In this document: positions 7,593 to 17,481 of the stretch, piece by piece
Numbering within the stretch: position 1 is the stretch's first letter
Layout: each line of letters begins with the position of its first letter
Source: Comamonas sp. lk
GTDB taxonomy: Bacteria; Pseudomonadota; Gammaproteobacteria; Burkholderiales; Burkholderiaceae_C
DNA length: 35,198 nucleotides
Direction of reading: 5' to 3'
NCBI GenBank assembly: GCA_945861345.1
Contig: CAMATX010000017.1
Location: forward strand, 1 to 35,198
Made by a program: the position numbers and the translations under genes
Notes under the pieces: generated by a model
The model's database searches: none
What the model saw: only the letters and a program-made list of their open reading frames with translations
Told to the model about the DNA's origin: nothing

Positions 7593-9134
7593 ATGCACAA
7601 CCGCCACCTGCACAGCCGCTGCCGCCTGGCCGCTATCGGCGTATTACTGCTGGTGCTGGGCGCCTGCGCCCACGCGCCCGGCCCAGGACCGCGCAGCCAG
7701 GCCGGCGAAACAGCCGCAACGGCCAGCTTTGACACCAGCAGCATGGCCGCACGCTGGCGTGCCCTCAACCGCCTGGGCTACGGCCCCAGCCCCGCGCTTT
7801 TGCAATCGGTCCAAAGCGCGCCGGATGCGCGCCAATGGGCCCACGCCCAGCTCGAGGCCGCCTGGGCCGCCAGCCAGCAAGCGCCGGCCCTGCCTGCCAC
7901 TTTGGCCGAGATCAATCTGACGCTGCCCCAGCTCTTTGAAGGCGCCAAAAAAGAGCGCGAGGCCCGCGCCGCTGTAACCGCTGCCAGCCCGGTCAACGAG
8001 GCCCTGCCCAACGACAAGCGCTTTGATTTTTCGCAGCCCACCGAGGCCTTGCACTTCAACCGCACCATGGTGAACAAAGCGGTCGCCTGGCGCCTGGCCA
8101 GTTGCAGCAACGACAGCCTGGAAAACCCGCTGCTGGCGCGCATGACCGAGTTTTGGTTCAACCACTTCAACATCTACCAAAACAAGGGCCCGGTGCGCCC
8201 CTTTGGCGGCCACTACGCGCTGCATGTGGCGCGCGCCCATGCGCTGGGCAAGTTTGAAGACCTGGTGCTGGCCAGCGCCCAGCACCCGGCCATGCTGTTT
8301 TACCTGGACCAGTGGCAAAGCGTGGACCCGCAAAGCGCGCGCGACAACCGCGGCCTCAATGAAAACTACGCCCGCGAACTGCTCGAGCTGCACACCCTGG
8401 GCGTGCACGGCGGCTACACGCAAGACGATGTACGCGCCCTGGCGCGGGTGCTCACCGGCTGGACCATCTCGGGCCAAACGGCCAAAGGCTTTCAGTTCGT
8501 CAGCCGCGCGCATGATGCCGGCACCAAGACCGTGCTGGGCCAAAAATACCCCGCAAGCCCCCTGCAAGCGGGCCAAAGCGAGGGCGAGCAAGCCATCCGC
8601 TTTTTGGCGCGCCAGCCGGCCACGGCCAAGCGTATTGCTTTGCGCCTGGCGCAGTACTTTGTGGCCGACGCACCGCCGCCCGACTTGCTGGCCGCCCTGG
8701 AGGCGCGCTTTTTGGCCACTGGTGGCGACATCCGCCAGGTCATGCAGGTGCTGCTGGACAGCCCGGCCTTTTGGGCCAGCGAGAACCGCTTGTTCAAAAC
8801 GCCTTACGAGTTCGCCTGCACCGCCTTGCACACGGTGCGCGCCGCAGAGGACCGCAGCAAGTGGGTGCAGGCTTGGGGCTACGCCGCCGTGGCCGGCCAG
8901 CCCATCCACCAATGGCAAACCCCCGACGGCTACCCTTTTGACAGCGCCACCTGGCTGGCGCCCGAGGCGCTCACCCGCCGGCTGGACTTTGCCCTGAACA
9001 TCGCCCGCAATGCCCCCGAGTGGGACGCGCTCTACCCGCTGCTGAGCCCGGCCACCCGCAGCGCGGTGCTGCAGCAAGGCGCCGCGCAGCGCCTGGGCTT
9101 TGTGCTGGGCAGCCCGGAGTTCATGTACAAATGA
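7593..9134 (+). CDS. DUF1800 family lipoprotein
   Basis: DUF1800-family protein of 513 residues, of unknown biochemical function. The N-terminus is a lipoprotein signal with lipobox LGAC and Cys25 as the lipidated residue, so the protein is probably anchored in the outer membrane facing the periplasm. Typical family stretches are visible: MTEFWFNHFNIY, LNENYARELLELHTLGV and the following TQDDVRALARVLTGW. The gene follows the nucleotidase by 9 bases and overlaps the DUF1501 gene by four bases (ATGA), a translationally coupled pair common in proteobacteria. Such pairs are generally thought to act together in the envelope, but the substrate is not established. Confidence 0.9.
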   Translation: MHNRHLHSRCRLAAIGVLLLVLGACAHAPGPGPRSQAGETAATASFDTSSMAARWRALNRLGYGPSPALLQSVQSAPDARQWAHAQLEAAWAASQQAPALPATLAEINLTLPQLFEGAKKEREARAAVTAASPVNEALPNDKRFDFSQPTEALHFNRTMVNKAVAWRLASCSNDSLENPLLARMTEFWFNHFNIYQNKGPVRPFGGHYALHVARAHALGKFEDLVLASAQHPAMLFYLDQWQSVDPQSARDNRGLNENYARELLELHTLGVHGGYTQDDVRALARVLTGWTISGQTAKGFQFVSRAHDAGTKTVLGQKYPASPLQAGQSEGEQAIRFLARQPATAKRIALRLAQYFVADAPPPDLLAALEARFLATGGDIRQVMQVLLDSPAFWASENRLFKTPYEFACTALHTVRAAEDRSKWVQAWGYAAVAGQPIHQWQTPDGYPFDSATWLAPEALTRRLDFALNIARNAPEWDALYPLLSPATRSAVLQQGAAQRLGFVLGSPEFMYK

Positions 9135-10432
9135 GCGCATTCAATAAAACCGCCATGCCACTGAACCGCCGCCACGCTCTGATGTTTCTGGGTGGCAACG
9201 CCTGGGCCATGCGCCCGGCCTGGGCCGATGCGCCGGGCAGCACGCCCGGGCGCTTGGTGCTGGTGTTTTTGCGCGGCGCCTATGACGGCATCTCGGCCCT
9301 GGTGCCGCATGGGGACGCGCAGTACTACAAACTGCGCCCCAGCATTGCCATCGCCAGGCCCGATGGCGGCGCGTCCAGCGCGCTGGCGCTAGACAATCTG
9401 TTCGGCCTGCATCCGGCCATGGCGGGACTTTTGCCACTGTGGCAGCAAGGCGTGCTGGCGGCGATTCCGGGCGCTGGCTCGCCCGACAGCACGCGCTCGC
9501 ACTTTGATGCGCAGCACCACTGGGAAACCGGTTTGCCCGGCTCCAGCGCAGCGGGCACGGGTTGGATGAACAGCCTATCCAAGCTTTACGGCAAAGAACG
9601 CAGCGCCCTGGGCGTGGGCGAGGCCAACCCGCAAATTCTGGCCGGCCCGCAGGCGGTGCAGCTGGTCGCCAGCGGCCAGGCCGCCACCCGCGCCGGCGCC
9701 TTGGCCGATACCCGCACCCGTGAGGCCATCCTCAAGATGTACGCGGCCAACCCCAGTTTGGCCCAATCAGCGCAGGCCGGCGCCGACAGCCGCATGCAAA
9801 CCGCGGCCATGCTGACGCAGGCCCAAACCGAAGCGGCCATGGCCGCACCGCCCGTGGCCATGGCAAGCAGCGCCGGCAGCGACAGCGCCATCCAGCAAGC
9901 GGCCAACAATGGCGCGCCGCCCGCCCAGGGCCTGGCGCTCGATGCGCAAAACCTGGGCACGCTCATGGGCAAAAACCGCCAGCTGCGCCTGGGATTTTTG
10001 TCGGCCGGCGGCTGGGACACGCACCTCAACCAGGGCAATACCTCCGGCGCCTTGGCCAACAACCTGGGCAGTCTGAGTCGCGCCCTGCTGCAACTGCGCC
10101 GCCATTTTTCGGAGCCGCAAGACGTGGTGGTCGTGGCCAGCGAATTTGGCCGCACCTGCGCTGAAAACGGCACCCGGGGCACCGACCACGGGCACGGCAA
10201 CGTGATGTGGCTGATGGGCAATGCCGTAGCTGGCGGGCGCTGGCACGGCCAATGGAGTGGTCTGGCCCCAGGCAATTTGAACGAAGGGCGCGATCTGCCG
10301 GTGCACCACGACTTTCGGGCCGTCTTTGCGCACATTCTGGCTGGCACCCAAGGCGTGGCGCGGGAAGATACCGAGCGCCTTTTCCCCGGCTACCGCTGGG
10401 ATCCGCGCCTGGACAGCTTGCTGCGCGCTTAG
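9131..10432 (+). CDS. DUF1501 family exported protein
   Basis: DUF1501-family protein of 433 residues, distantly related to the sulfatase/alkaline-phosphatase fold; function not established. Residues 11-32 form a signal with adjacent arginines ([11 protein letters not shown]), suggesting Tat export. Family landmarks are [66 protein letters not shown] and [14 protein letters not shown]; the Asp/His-rich ones may bind metal. Residues around 230-275 are a low-complexity Ala-rich insert. The start ATG overlaps the stop of the DUF1800 gene, which supports this start over longer upstream frames. Its last four bases overlap the end of the convergent queC gene. Confidence 0.9.
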   Translation: MSAFNKTAMPLNRRHALMFLGGNAWAMRPAWADAPGSTPGRLVLVFLRGAYDGISALVPHGDAQYYKLRPSIAIARPDGGASSALALDNLFGLHPAMAGLLPLWQQGVLAAIPGAGSPDSTRSHFDAQHHWETGLPGSSAAGTGWMNSLSKLYGKERSALGVGEANPQILAGPQAVQLVASGQAATRAGALADTRTREAILKMYAANPSLAQSAQAGADSRMQTAAMLTQAQTEAAMAAPPVAMASSAGSDSAIQQAANNGAPPAQGLALDAQNLGTLMGKNRQLRLGFLSAGGWDTHLNQGNTSGALANNLGSLSRALLQLRRHFSEPQDVVVVASEFGRTCAENGTRGTDHGHGNVMWLMGNAVAGGRWHGQWSGLAPGNLNEGRDLPVHHDFRAVFAHILAGTQGVAREDTERLFPGYRWDPRLDSLLRA

Positions 10433-11130
10433 CCCGGCGCCCCGGTAAAGCGGGCAAACCCCTGCGCCCGCAGCTGGCAGGCGGGGCACTGGCCGCAGCC
10501 ATAACCCCAAGCGTGGCGCTGGCTGCGCTCGCCCAGGTAGCAGGTGTGGCTGTGCTCCACGATGAGGTCCACCAGCGGTGCGCCGCCCAGGGTGCGCGCC
10601 AGCGTCCAGGTCGCGGCTTTGTCGATCCACATGAGCGGGGTTTCGATTAGAAAGCGCCTATCCATGCCCAGCGACAAGGCCACTTGCATGGCTTTCATGG
10701 TGTCGTCGCGGCAGTCCGGGTAGCCCGAAAAATCGGTCTCGCACACGCCTGTGACCAGCACCTGCACGCCCCGCCGGTACGCCAGCGCGGCCGCCAGCGT
10801 CATGAACAGCAGGTTGCGCCCGGGCACAAAGGTGTTGGGCAGGCCGTTGGCCTGCATGGCGATGGCGGTTTCGCGCGTGAGGGCAGTGTCGCTGACCGCG
10901 CCCAGCACCGAGGCGTCCAGCAAATGGTCTTCGCCCAGCTTGGCGGCCCATTGTGGGAAGCCCTCGCGAATGGCGCGCACCACATTCAACCGCGCATCAA
11001 GCTCGATGCGGTGGCGCTGGCCGTAGTCAAAGGCGACGGTCTCCACGCGTTCGTAGCGCGACAGCGCCCAGGCCAGACAGGTGGTGGAGTCTTGTCCACC
11101 AGAGAAAAGTACAAGTGCGCTTGTGTGCAT
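10429..11130 (-). CDS. queC: 7-cyano-7-deazaguanine synthase QueC
   Basis: QueC makes preQ0 from 7-carboxy-7-deazaguanine, ammonia and ATP, in queuosine tRNA-modification synthesis. The 233-residue protein has the ATP-pyrophosphatase P-loop SGGQDST (residues 10-16) and the zinc site of four cysteines near the C-terminus (Cys197, Cys212, Cys215, Cys218, in HTCYLG and GCGQCPAC). Other family stretches are [15 protein letters not shown] and [11 protein letters not shown]. It lies 19 bases downstream of the DUF1003 gene and is probably cotranscribed with it. The ribosome-binding site is weak, which fits translational dependence on the upstream gene. Its end overlaps the convergent DUF1501 gene by four bases. 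Confidence 0.96.
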   Translation of the reverse strand: MHTSALVLFSGGQDSTTCLAWALSRYERVETVAFDYGQRHRIELDARLNVVRAIREGFPQWAAKLGEDHLLDASVLGAVSDTALTRETAIAMQANGLPNTFVPGRNLLFMTLAAALAYRRGVQVLVTGVCETDFSGYPDCRDDTMKAMQVALSLGMDRRFLIETPLMWIDKAATWTLARTLGGAPLVDLIVEHSHTCYLGERSQRHAWGYGCGQCPACQLRAQGFARFTGAPG

Positions 11131-11149
11131 GGGACCGATCTTAGAGGCC

Positions 11150-11722
11150 TTAGCGCAGCCTATGCGACAGCGCGTCCACCTGCTGGGAGAGTTGGCGCAC
11201 CGCCTCGGTCAGCGCCAGCAACTCGCGCTCCTTGAGGATGTCGATTTTTTCGTGCAGCAACTCGATTTCCAGCTCGGCTTTGACGTTGATTTCGTAGTCG
11301 TTTTGCGCGTGGCGGCGGTCCAGCTCGGACTGGCGGTTTTGGCTCATCATGATGGCCGGGGCGGTGTAAGCGGCCTGAAACGACAGCAGCAAATTGAGCA
11401 AGATAAATGGGTAAGGGTCCCAGGAACCGGCGCCAAACCAGACGTTGCCGCTGATCCACAACACGATTGCCGTGCTTTGGATCACGATAAAGCGCCACGA
11501 GCCAATGGTGGCCGCCACGCCGTCGGCCAGGCGCTGGCCGCGGGTCAGCGGCGGCAGGCCTGAGGGGGTAGGTACCGGCAAAGTCGGCAGCGCCGGGCGC
11601 GCGCGCCGGTGGGCACGGCGGTGGGCGCGCAGCAGGGCCAGTTGGGTCTGGTCTATGGCCGATCCAGACGATGGTGCAGATTCAACCGGCGAGGCCGGCG
11701 CAGGTGAGGGGCTAGTGTTCAT
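11150..11722 (-). CDS. DUF1003 membrane protein
   Basis: Predicted inner-membrane protein of 190 residues in the DUF1003 family; function unknown. A Pro/Ser/Arg-rich N-terminal part (residues 1-70) is followed by two membrane segments ([18 protein letters not shown] and [18 protein letters not shown]), the family motif MMSQNRQ and a C-terminal helix of about 50 residues with coiled-coil character ([18 protein letters not shown]...). The ATG at 11722 is fixed by a strong GGAGG five bases upstream; longer frames run through the divergent promoter region and are rejected. It is first in an apparent two-gene unit with queC and divergent from the LLM oxidoreductase, with 96 bases between start codons. 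Confidence 0.88.
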   Translation of the reverse strand: MNTSPSPAPASPVESAPSSGSAIDQTQLALLRAHRRAHRRARPALPTLPVPTPSGLPPLTRGQRLADGVAATIGSWRFIVIQSTAIVLWISGNVWFGAGSWDPYPFILLNLLLSFQAAYTAPAIMMSQNRQSELDRRHAQNDYEINVKAELEIELLHEKIDILKERELLALTEAVRQLSQQVDALSHRLR

Positions 11723-11818
11723 GGGGCCTCCAAAGCGGCAATTCGCCAAAAGCCCATTGTGCCCCCGCGCTGTGAAGGCCAGCGGCGCTGCGCATAATGC
11801 AGTTTTCGATTGCGCACC

Positions 11819-12853
11819 ATGCCCAGCACCCCACCGTTTTCTCTGTCCATGCTTGACCTGGTGTCCGTGCGCGAGGGGCATACCGTCGCCCAGGCTCTGG
11901 AGGTGGCGCGCCAAACAGTGCAGCACGCCGAGCGCCTGGGCTTTGTGCGCTACTGGGTGGCCGAGCACCACAATATGCAGGGCATCGCCAGTTCGGCAAC
12001 CGCCGTGCTGGTGGGGCATCTGGCCGGGGCTACCGAACGCATCCGGGTGGGCTCGGGCGGCATCATGCTGCCCAACCACGCGCCGCTGGTGGTAGCAGAG
12101 GCCTTTGGCACGCTGGCCGAGCTCTACCCCGGCCGCATCGACCTGGGCCTGGGCCGCGCCCCCGGCACCGACCCGCTAACCATGCGCGCCCTGCGCCGTG
12201 ACCGGGTGGAGACCGAAGAAGACTTCCCGCGCGATGTCGCCGAGCTGCAGCGCTTGCTTGGCCCCGCCCAACCAGGCCAGCGCCTGATCGCCATGCCCGG
12301 GGCGGACACGCAAGTGCCTATTTGGCTGCTGGGCTCGAGCCTGTATTCGGCGCAGCTTGCCGCCCAGCGCGGCCTGCCCTATGCCTTTGCATCGCACTTT
12401 GCGCCGCGCCTCTTGATGCAGGCGCTCGATATGTACCGGTGCTTGTTTCAGCCCTCGGCGCACCTGGCCGCGCCCTATGTGGCCATCGGGGTGCCGCTGA
12501 TCGCAGCGCCCAGCGACGACGAGGCCCAGTTCTTGGCCAGCAGCATTTACCAGCGCGTGCTGGGCATGCTGCGCGGCGAGCGCCGGCGCATGCAGCCGCC
12601 GCAGGCGGGGTTTATGGCGCAATGCACGCCGCCCGAGCGCGCTGGTATTGCCGACTTTTTGGGTGCCGCCGTCGTAGGTGGGCCCGACACGGTGCGCGAG
12701 GGACTGCAGACCCTGGCCCGCCACACCGGCGCCAACGAGCTCATGCTGGTGTGCGATGTGTTTGACCCGGCCCTGCGTCTGCGCGCCTTAGACATTGCGG
12801 CCCAGGTCTGCAGCCCACCCGTGCCGGCCGAGCAGGAAGAAGCGCTGGCCTGA
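11819..12853 (+). CDS. LLM-class flavin-dependent oxidoreductase
   Basis: Luciferase-like monooxygenase family protein of 344 residues, expected to be a TIM-barrel enzyme using reduced FMN; the substrate is unknown. It matches the 'group 1' (YhbW-like) branch: [11 protein letters not shown] at the start, [48 protein letters not shown] and [16 protein letters not shown]. The ATG at 11819 is used because the family homology begins right there; a TTG nine bases upstream is less likely. A CATAAT at 11793-11798 could be its -10 element, but no good -35 accompanies it. It converges with the MFS gene, with a terminator for the latter between them. Confidence 0.92.
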   Translation: MPSTPPFSLSMLDLVSVREGHTVAQALEVARQTVQHAERLGFVRYWVAEHHNMQGIASSATAVLVGHLAGATERIRVGSGGIMLPNHAPLVVAEAFGTLAELYPGRIDLGLGRAPGTDPLTMRALRRDRVETEEDFPRDVAELQRLLGPAQPGQRLIAMPGADTQVPIWLLGSSLYSAQLAAQRGLPYAFASHFAPRLLMQALDMYRCLFQPSAHLAAPYVAIGVPLIAAPSDDEAQFLASSIYQRVLGMLRGERRRMQPPQAGFMAQCTPPERAGIADFLGAAVVGGPDTVREGLQTLARHTGANELMLVCDVFDPALRLRALDIAAQVCSPPVPAEQEEALA

Positions 12854-12855
12854 CG

Positions 12856-12880
12856 AAAAAGCGCCCGTAACAGCGCGGGC
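12856..12880 (-). terminator. Terminator of the MFS transporter gene
   Basis: Directly after the MFS stop codon, reading on the minus strand, GCCCG and CGGGC form a 5-bp stem with an 8-base loop, followed by GCTTTTTC. The stem is short but GC-only and the T-run is present. Confidence 0.55.
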
Positions 12881-14158
12881 TTAGGGGCCTTCTTGCGGCA
12901 AAGCCCGCGGGTCCATTTGCAGCGCCGCCTGGGAGCTGGCGTCCATCATGACGTAATCAGCGCGGTGGGCCGGTGTGGGGGCCAGGGCGCTTTGGCGCAG
13001 CACGAAATACCAGACCGCGCCGGCCAGGCCCAAGAGCACGACCGAGAAATACAGCATCAGGCTCTCGGGGCCTAGCTGGTCCATCATGCCGCCGGCCAGA
13101 GTGGGGCCGACGGTGGCGCCTATGCCATAGAGCAGCAAGAGCCCGCCGGTGGTCTCCAGCACTTTGGACGGCTCGATCAGGTCGTTGGTATGCGCAACGC
13201 TCAGGCCGTAAATGGAAAACGAGAGAGCGCCGTACAAAATGCCCAGCATGACCAGCAGGTTTTCATACTCGCGCGCCAGGTAAAAACCGATGGCCGCCAG
13301 CACGCAGGAGATCAGGCACACCCAGATCAAAATCCAGCGCCGGTCGTAGCGATCGGACAAATGCCCCACCGGGTACTGGAAGGCCGCACCGCTCAAAATC
13401 GTGGCGGCCATGAAGGTGGCGGTGTGGCTGTCGCTAAAGCCCACGCCCTGACCAAACACATTGCCCAGGCTGTAAAACGTGCCGCTGATCATGCCCGAGC
13501 CGATGGCGGCGATCGCGCCAATCGGCGATATCGCAAACAAATGCACCAGGCTCATCGATGGCGCGTTGGTTTGCTTGGGTTCGCGGATGGTGGTCATGGT
13601 GGTGGGCACCAGCGCAAAAGAAAACAAGATGGAGGCAAAGGCAAACGGCACAAAACCAAAGCGGTCGCCTGCCAAAATCAGCCACTGGCCCAGCGCGGTG
13701 GACACGCCGCTGACGGCCATATAGGCGGCAAACACTTTGCCACGGCTTTCGCGCCCGGCCACCACATTGAGCCAGCTCTCGATCACCATGTACAGGCCCA
13801 CAATGCAAAGGCCCGTGGTAAAGCGCAGCAGCCCCCAAAACCAGGGGTTGGTCCACAGCGCATGGAGCACCGGCAAGGCCGAGGCCACCGAGGCCATGAC
13901 GGCAAAGGCGCGGATGTAGCCCACGCGCCGGATCAGCACCGGGCAGGCGTAGGTGCCGTACACAAAGCCGGCAAAGTAGGCCGACATGATCATGCCGGTC
14001 ACCAGGCTGGAGTATTTGGCCAACCCCGCCTGCGCGCCAATGGCCACTGTCAGCAGCGCAATACCGACCACCAGCATGCTCACCCCCGAGAGCAAAGAGG
14101 CCAGGGGCAAGGTAAGCGGCGACAAACGCGGCAAGCGCGGCAAAAAGGGCAAAGACAT
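12881..14158 (-). CDS. MFS transporter, YcaD-like
   Basis: Major facilitator superfamily permease of 425 residues with about 12 predicted membrane helices, most like the YcaD/UMF group of uncharacterised transporters. Visible landmarks are the loop motif VYGTYACPVLIRRVGYIRAFA after helix 2, MVIESWLNVVAGRESRGKVFAAYM in the fourth to fifth helix region, and FQYPVGHLSDRYDRRWIL at the start of the second half, the repeat of the MFS motif A. The substrate is unknown. Transcribed divergently from the betaine operon with 235 bases between starts. It may be unrelated to the operon, but a role in export or import of a betaine intermediate cannot be excluded. Confidence 0.9.
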   Translation of the reverse strand: MSLPFLPRLPRLSPLTLPLASLLSGVSMLVVGIALLTVAIGAQAGLAKYSSLVTGMIMSAYFAGFVYGTYACPVLIRRVGYIRAFAVMASVASALPVLHALWTNPWFWGLLRFTTGLCIVGLYMVIESWLNVVAGRESRGKVFAAYMAVSGVSTALGQWLILAGDRFGFVPFAFASILFSFALVPTTMTTIREPKQTNAPSMSLVHLFAISPIGAIAAIGSGMISGTFYSLGNVFGQGVGFSDSHTATFMAATILSGAAFQYPVGHLSDRYDRRWILIWVCLISCVLAAIGFYLAREYENLLVMLGILYGALSFSIYGLSVAHTNDLIEPSKVLETTGGLLLLYGIGATVGPTLAGGMMDQLGPESLMLYFSVVLLGLAGAVWYFVLRQSALAPTPAHRADYVMMDASSQAALQMDPRALPQEGP

Positions 14159-14284
14159 GGTTGGCGTAAGCGTACGAGCCGAACAGGCGCGGCCCTAGCG
14201 GCGATGGTGACACAGACGGGGGGCGCTATCTCGCTCAAGGCGGCGTATTGGTGGCCAACCGGACAATTCTTTCGATTGGCGCCC

Positions 14285-14307
14285 CCTGGCGGCGGGCCGC
14301 CGCCAGG
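14285..14307. repeat. Perfect 11+11 GC-rich palindrome in the divergent region
   Basis: Arms CCTGGCGGCGG (14285-14295) and CCGCCGCCAGG (14297-14307) are exact reverse complements around one base. It lies about 87 bases before the operon's first start codon and 127 bases from the MFS start. There is no T-run on either side, so it is not a standard terminator. It may be an operator, a dispersed palindromic repeat or an mRNA leader hairpin. Confidence 0.6.
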
Positions 14308-14393
14308 CGTCGTAATTAGCGGAAAATGTGTCGCACTGTTAGCAAAACGGGCCCAGCCCGGCCAGTACAGTCCACTGGAGAAGGATTTCCGCC

Positions 14394-15137
14394 ATGCACT
14401 CTGACGCCCTGCTCCTGCAAGCCCGCATTGATCTGGCCGCTGCATTTCGCTGGGCTGCGCGCTGGGACATGCATGAATCCATTGCCAACCACTTCAGCCT
14501 GGCCGTCTCCAGCGACGGCCAGCAGTTTTTGCTGAACCCGGTGGGCAGCCATTTCTCGCGCATCCGGGCCAGTGATTTGCTGGTGCTCGATGCCAAGCAA
14601 AGCAGCCAGGAGGTCACTGCGCAGGGCGCCGACCCCACCGCCTGGCATTTGCACGCGGCTTTGCACCAGCGCCTGCCGCAGGCGCGCTGCATCTTGCACA
14701 CGCACATGCCGTATGCCACCGCGCTGTGCTGTCTGCAGGACTACGAGTTTTTGATGCTGGACCAAAACGCCTGCCGTTTTTATGGCCGCATCGCCTACGA
14801 CCGCCACTACGCCGGCATGGCCCTGGAGGCCTCGGAGGGCGAGCGCGTCGCCGCGCTGATGGACGGCGGACAAAGCGTGCTCTTTATGGGCAACCACGGC
14901 GTCATGGTGATCGGCCCCAGCGTGGCCCAGGCGCTTGACGAGCTCTACTACCTGGAAAAAGCGGCCAAGCTGCAAGTGCTGGCCCTGTCCACCGGCCGGC
15001 CGCTGGCCCTGATTCCTGATGCCGCAGCGCGCCTGGCTGCCGCCCAATGGAATGACTACCCCACCGACGCCTGCGCCCTGCATTTGCAGGCGCTCAAAGC
15101 CATCCTTGACCTCGAAGAAACGGACTACGCACTATGA
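14394..15137 (+). CDS. Class II aldolase/adducin family protein
   Basis: Metal-binding class II aldolase/adducin-fold protein, 247 residues. The expected zinc ligands are present: His102 and His104 (LHTHMPY) and His168 (GNHGVM). In fuculose-phosphate aldolase the catalytic Glu73 sits in SSEW; the aligned position here reads PTAW, with Ala83, so a classical aldol cleavage is doubtful. The start is supported by AAGGA about 8 bases upstream. It is the first gene of the nine-gene betaine operon and overlaps the next gene by four bases (ATGA), so it is translationally coupled to the dehydrocarnitine cleavage enzyme. Its role in the pathway is not evident; a decarboxylase, isomerase or lyase acting on a side product is possible. 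Confidence 0.9.
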   Translation: MHSDALLLQARIDLAAAFRWAARWDMHESIANHFSLAVSSDGQQFLLNPVGSHFSRIRASDLLVLDAKQSSQEVTAQGADPTAWHLHAALHQRLPQARCILHTHMPYATALCCLQDYEFLMLDQNACRFYGRIAYDRHYAGMALEASEGERVAALMDGGQSVLFMGNHGVMVIGPSVAQALDELYYLEKAAKLQVLALSTGRPLALIPDAAARLAAAQWNDYPTDACALHLQALKAILDLEETDYAL

Positions 15138-16021
15138 ACCCCAACGTCATCATTACCTGCGCACTGACGGGCGCGGGCGACACCGTCGGCAAGCACCCGG
15201 CCATTCCTGTGACGCCCACGCAGATCGCGGCAGCGGCAGTAGAAGCGGCCAAAGCCGGTGCCACCGTAGTGCACTGCCATGTGCGCAACCCCGCGACCGG
15301 CCAATTCAGCCGCGACCCTGCTTTGTATGCCGAAGTCATGGACCGCATCCGCGATTCGGGTGTCGATGTGATTGTCAATCTGACGGCGGGCATGGGCGGC
15401 GATCTGGAAATCGGCGCGGGCGAGAACCCCACCCACTTTGGCCCCAACACCGACCTGATTGGCCCCATGGCGCGCCTGATCCATGTAGAGCAACTGCTGC
15501 CCGAAATTTGCACTCTGGACTGCGGCACGCTCAACTTTGGCGATGGCGACACGATTTATGTCTCCACCCCCATGGCACTGCGCGCAGGCGCCAAGCGCAT
15601 TACCGAGCTGGGCGTGAAGGCCGAACTCGAAATCTTCGATACCGGCCACCTCTGGTTTGCCAAGCAAATGATCAAAGAAGGCCTGCTGGACAACCCGCTG
15701 TTCCAACTGTGCCTGGGCATTCCCTGGGGTGCACCGGCGGACACCACCACCATGAAAGCCATGGTGGACAACCTGCCCCCGGGCGCGGTGTGGTCGGCTT
15801 TTGGCATTGGCCGCTCGCAAATGCCCATGCTGGCGCAGTCGGTCATTTTGGGCGGCAATGTGCGCGTGGGCCTGGAAGACAACCTCTGGCTGGACAAAGG
15901 CGTACCCGCCAGCAATGGTTCGCTCACCGAGCGTGCGGCAGAAATCATCACCCGCTTAGGCGGCAAAGTCATGACGCCTGCCGAAGGCCGCGTGGCCATG
16001 GGCCTGAAAAAGCGCGGATAA
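15134..16021 (+). CDS. cdhC: BKACE-family 3-dehydrocarnitine cleavage enzyme
   Basis: Member of the beta-keto acid cleavage enzyme family (formerly DUF849, 'Kce-like'), 295 residues. By context it would convert 3-dehydrocarnitine plus acetyl-CoA to betainyl-CoA plus acetoacetate. The zinc-binding pair is His47 and His49 (VVHCHVRNP). Other family stretches are [20 protein letters not shown] and [11 protein letters not shown]. Kce, which cleaves an amino-substituted substrate, has Glu14 in TGAE; here the position is Gly14 (TGAGDT), fitting a substrate without a free ammonium group. It overlaps the preceding gene by four bases and is followed 13 bases later by carnitine dehydrogenase, the classic partner. 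The symbol follows the Pseudomonas carnitine genes, and naming varies between sources. The specificity is inferred from neighbours. Confidence 0.87.
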   Translation: MNPNVIITCALTGAGDTVGKHPAIPVTPTQIAAAAVEAAKAGATVVHCHVRNPATGQFSRDPALYAEVMDRIRDSGVDVIVNLTAGMGGDLEIGAGENPTHFGPNTDLIGPMARLIHVEQLLPEICTLDCGTLNFGDGDTIYVSTPMALRAGAKRITELGVKAELEIFDTGHLWFAKQMIKEGLLDNPLFQLCLGIPWGAPADTTTMKAMVDNLPPGAVWSAFGIGRSQMPMLAQSVILGGNVRVGLEDNLWLDKGVPASNGSLTERAAEIITRLGGKVMTPAEGRVAMGLKKRG

Positions 16022-16034
16022 ACCAAGGAAAACT

Positions 16035-17000
16035 ATGTCTTTTGTTACTGAAATCAAGACTTTTGCTGCTGTGGGCACCGGCGTGATCGGCAGCGGCTGG
16101 GTGGCGCGTGCGCTGGCCCATGGCCTGGACGTGATCGCCTGGGACCCGGCCCCCGGCGCCGAAGCCGCGCTGCGCGAGCGCACTGCCAAAGCCTGGGGCG
16201 CGCTCACCGCCCAGGGCCTGGCACCCGGCGCTTCGCAATCGCGCCTGAAGTTTGTCGCCACGGTAGAAGCATGCGTGGCGCAGGCCGACTTCATCCAAGA
16301 AAGCGCGCCCGAGCGCCAAGACTTGAAGCTGGCGCTGCATGCGCAAATTACCGCAGCCGCGCGGCCCAATGTACTGATTGGTTCGAGCACCTCGGGCCTC
16401 TTGCCCACTGATTTTTATGCCAACGCCCAGCACCCCGAGCGCTGCGTGGTGGGCCACCCGTTCAACCCGGTGTATTTGCTGCCTTTGGTGGAAGTGGTGG
16501 GCGGTGTGAACACCTCGCCCGAGGCGATCCAAGCGGCCATGCAGGTCTACCGCTCCTTGAGCATGCGCCCTTTGCATGTGCGTAAAGAGGTGCCAGGCTT
16601 TATCGCCGATCGCTTGCTCGAGGCCATGTGGCGCGAGTCGTTGCACCTGGTCAACGACGGCGTGGCCACCACCGGCGAGATTGACGACGCCATCCGCTTT
16701 GGCGCCGGTATGCGCTGGTCTTTTATGGGCAGTTTTTTGATTTACACCCTGGCTGGTGGCGACGCGGGCATGCGCCACTTTATGGCGCAGTTTGGCCCGG
16801 CGCTCAAACTGCCTTGGACCAAGCTGGAGGCGCCCGAGCTGACCGACAGCTTGCTCGACGCGGTGGCCGATGGCAGCGAAGTGCAACTGGACGGGCGCAG
16901 CATTGCCGACTGGGAGCGCTACCGCGATGACTGCCTGATGGCAGTGCAAGCGGCCATCAAAGCGACCAAGCTCAAACACGGTATCGCCCCCGATGCCTGA
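16035..17000 (+). CDS. cdhA: L-carnitine dehydrogenase
   Basis: NAD-dependent dehydrogenase of the 3-hydroxyacyl-CoA dehydrogenase superfamily, 321 residues, the same size class as known L-carnitine dehydrogenases. It would oxidise L-carnitine to 3-dehydrocarnitine in the cytoplasm. The Rossmann motif is GTGVIGSG (residues 14-21), and the catalytic-His segment reads [20 protein letters not shown]. The C-terminal dimerisation half contains [24 protein letters not shown] precedes the ATG at good distance. It lies between the BKACE gene and a thioesterase (8-base overlap), the order expected for the carnitine to glycine betaine pathway. In some bacteria the dehydrogenase and thioesterase are fused; here they are separate. 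Assignment rests on family plus context. Confidence 0.9.
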   Translation: MSFVTEIKTFAAVGTGVIGSGWVARALAHGLDVIAWDPAPGAEAALRERTAKAWGALTAQGLAPGASQSRLKFVATVEACVAQADFIQESAPERQDLKLALHAQITAAARPNVLIGSSTSGLLPTDFYANAQHPERCVVGHPFNPVYLLPLVEVVGGVNTSPEAIQAAMQVYRSLSMRPLHVRKEVPGFIADRLLEAMWRESLHLVNDGVATTGEIDDAIRFGAGMRWSFMGSFLIYTLAGGDAGMRHFMAQFGPALKLPWTKLEAPELTDSLLDAVADGSEVQLDGRSIADWERYRDDCLMAVQAAIKATKLKHGIAPDA

Positions 17001-17478
17001 GACGCTGCTGAGCTACCAATGCCCGGTGGTCGCCGAGTGGGTCGACTTCAACGGGCATTTGCGCGACGCTTATTACATGGTCTTGTTCAGCCACGGCGTG
17101 GACGGGCTGATGGACCAGATCGGCCTGGACGCGGCCGGGCGCCAAGCGACCGGGCATTCGCTCTTTACCTTGGAAGCGCACATCAACTTTTTGCACGAGG
17201 TCAAACTGGGCGCGCAAGCGCAGGTGTATTGCCAGTTGTTGGCCCATGACGCCAAGCGCATGCACCTGGGCCTGGGTCTGTACCTCCAGGGCGATGACCG
17301 GCTGATGGCCTATAGCGAGCAAATGCTGCTCAACGTCGACATGGCTGGCCCGCGCGCCTGCGCTTTTGCGCCCACCGTCATGGCCAAAGTGCAGATGCTG
17401 GCCACGGCGCACCGCAGCCTGGCGCGCCCGCAGTACGTGGGCCGGGTGATTGCCCTGCCGCCAGCCAAAACGCCCTAA
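16993..17478 (+). CDS. Hotdog-fold acyl-CoA thioesterase, probable betainyl-CoA thioesterase
   Basis: 4HBT-type thioesterase of 161 residues. The family motif [18 protein letters not shown] (Asp then NGH) is at residues 15-32, with a mid-protein [10 protein letters not shown] and a C-terminal HRSLARP. It overlaps the 3' end of carnitine dehydrogenase by eight bases, which suggests tight coupling. Known carnitine pathways contain a thioesterase in this position that hydrolyses betainyl-CoA to glycine betaine and CoA, so that is the favoured role. A second, clearly related thioesterase lies about 1.1 kb downstream in the same operon (18590-19147). The two may divide betainyl-CoA and carnitinyl-CoA between them, and which does which cannot be decided from sequence. 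Confidence 0.88.
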   Translation: MPETLLSYQCPVVAEWVDFNGHLRDAYYMVLFSHGVDGLMDQIGLDAAGRQATGHSLFTLEAHINFLHEVKLGAQAQVYCQLLAHDAKRMHLGLGLYLQGDDRLMAYSEQMLLNVDMAGPRACAFAPTVMAKVQMLATAHRSLARPQYVGRVIALPPAKTP

Positions 17479-17481
17479 CCC

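Noticed and set aside
7644-9140. Long minus-strand frame of 498 codons
   Set aside because: It is antisense to the DUF1800 gene and biased to Gly/Ala/Arg/His as expected of a shadow frame.
14394-15137. Functional fuculose-phosphate-type aldolase
   Set aside because: The catalytic Glu position is Ala, and the operon context is betaine rather than sugar catabolism.
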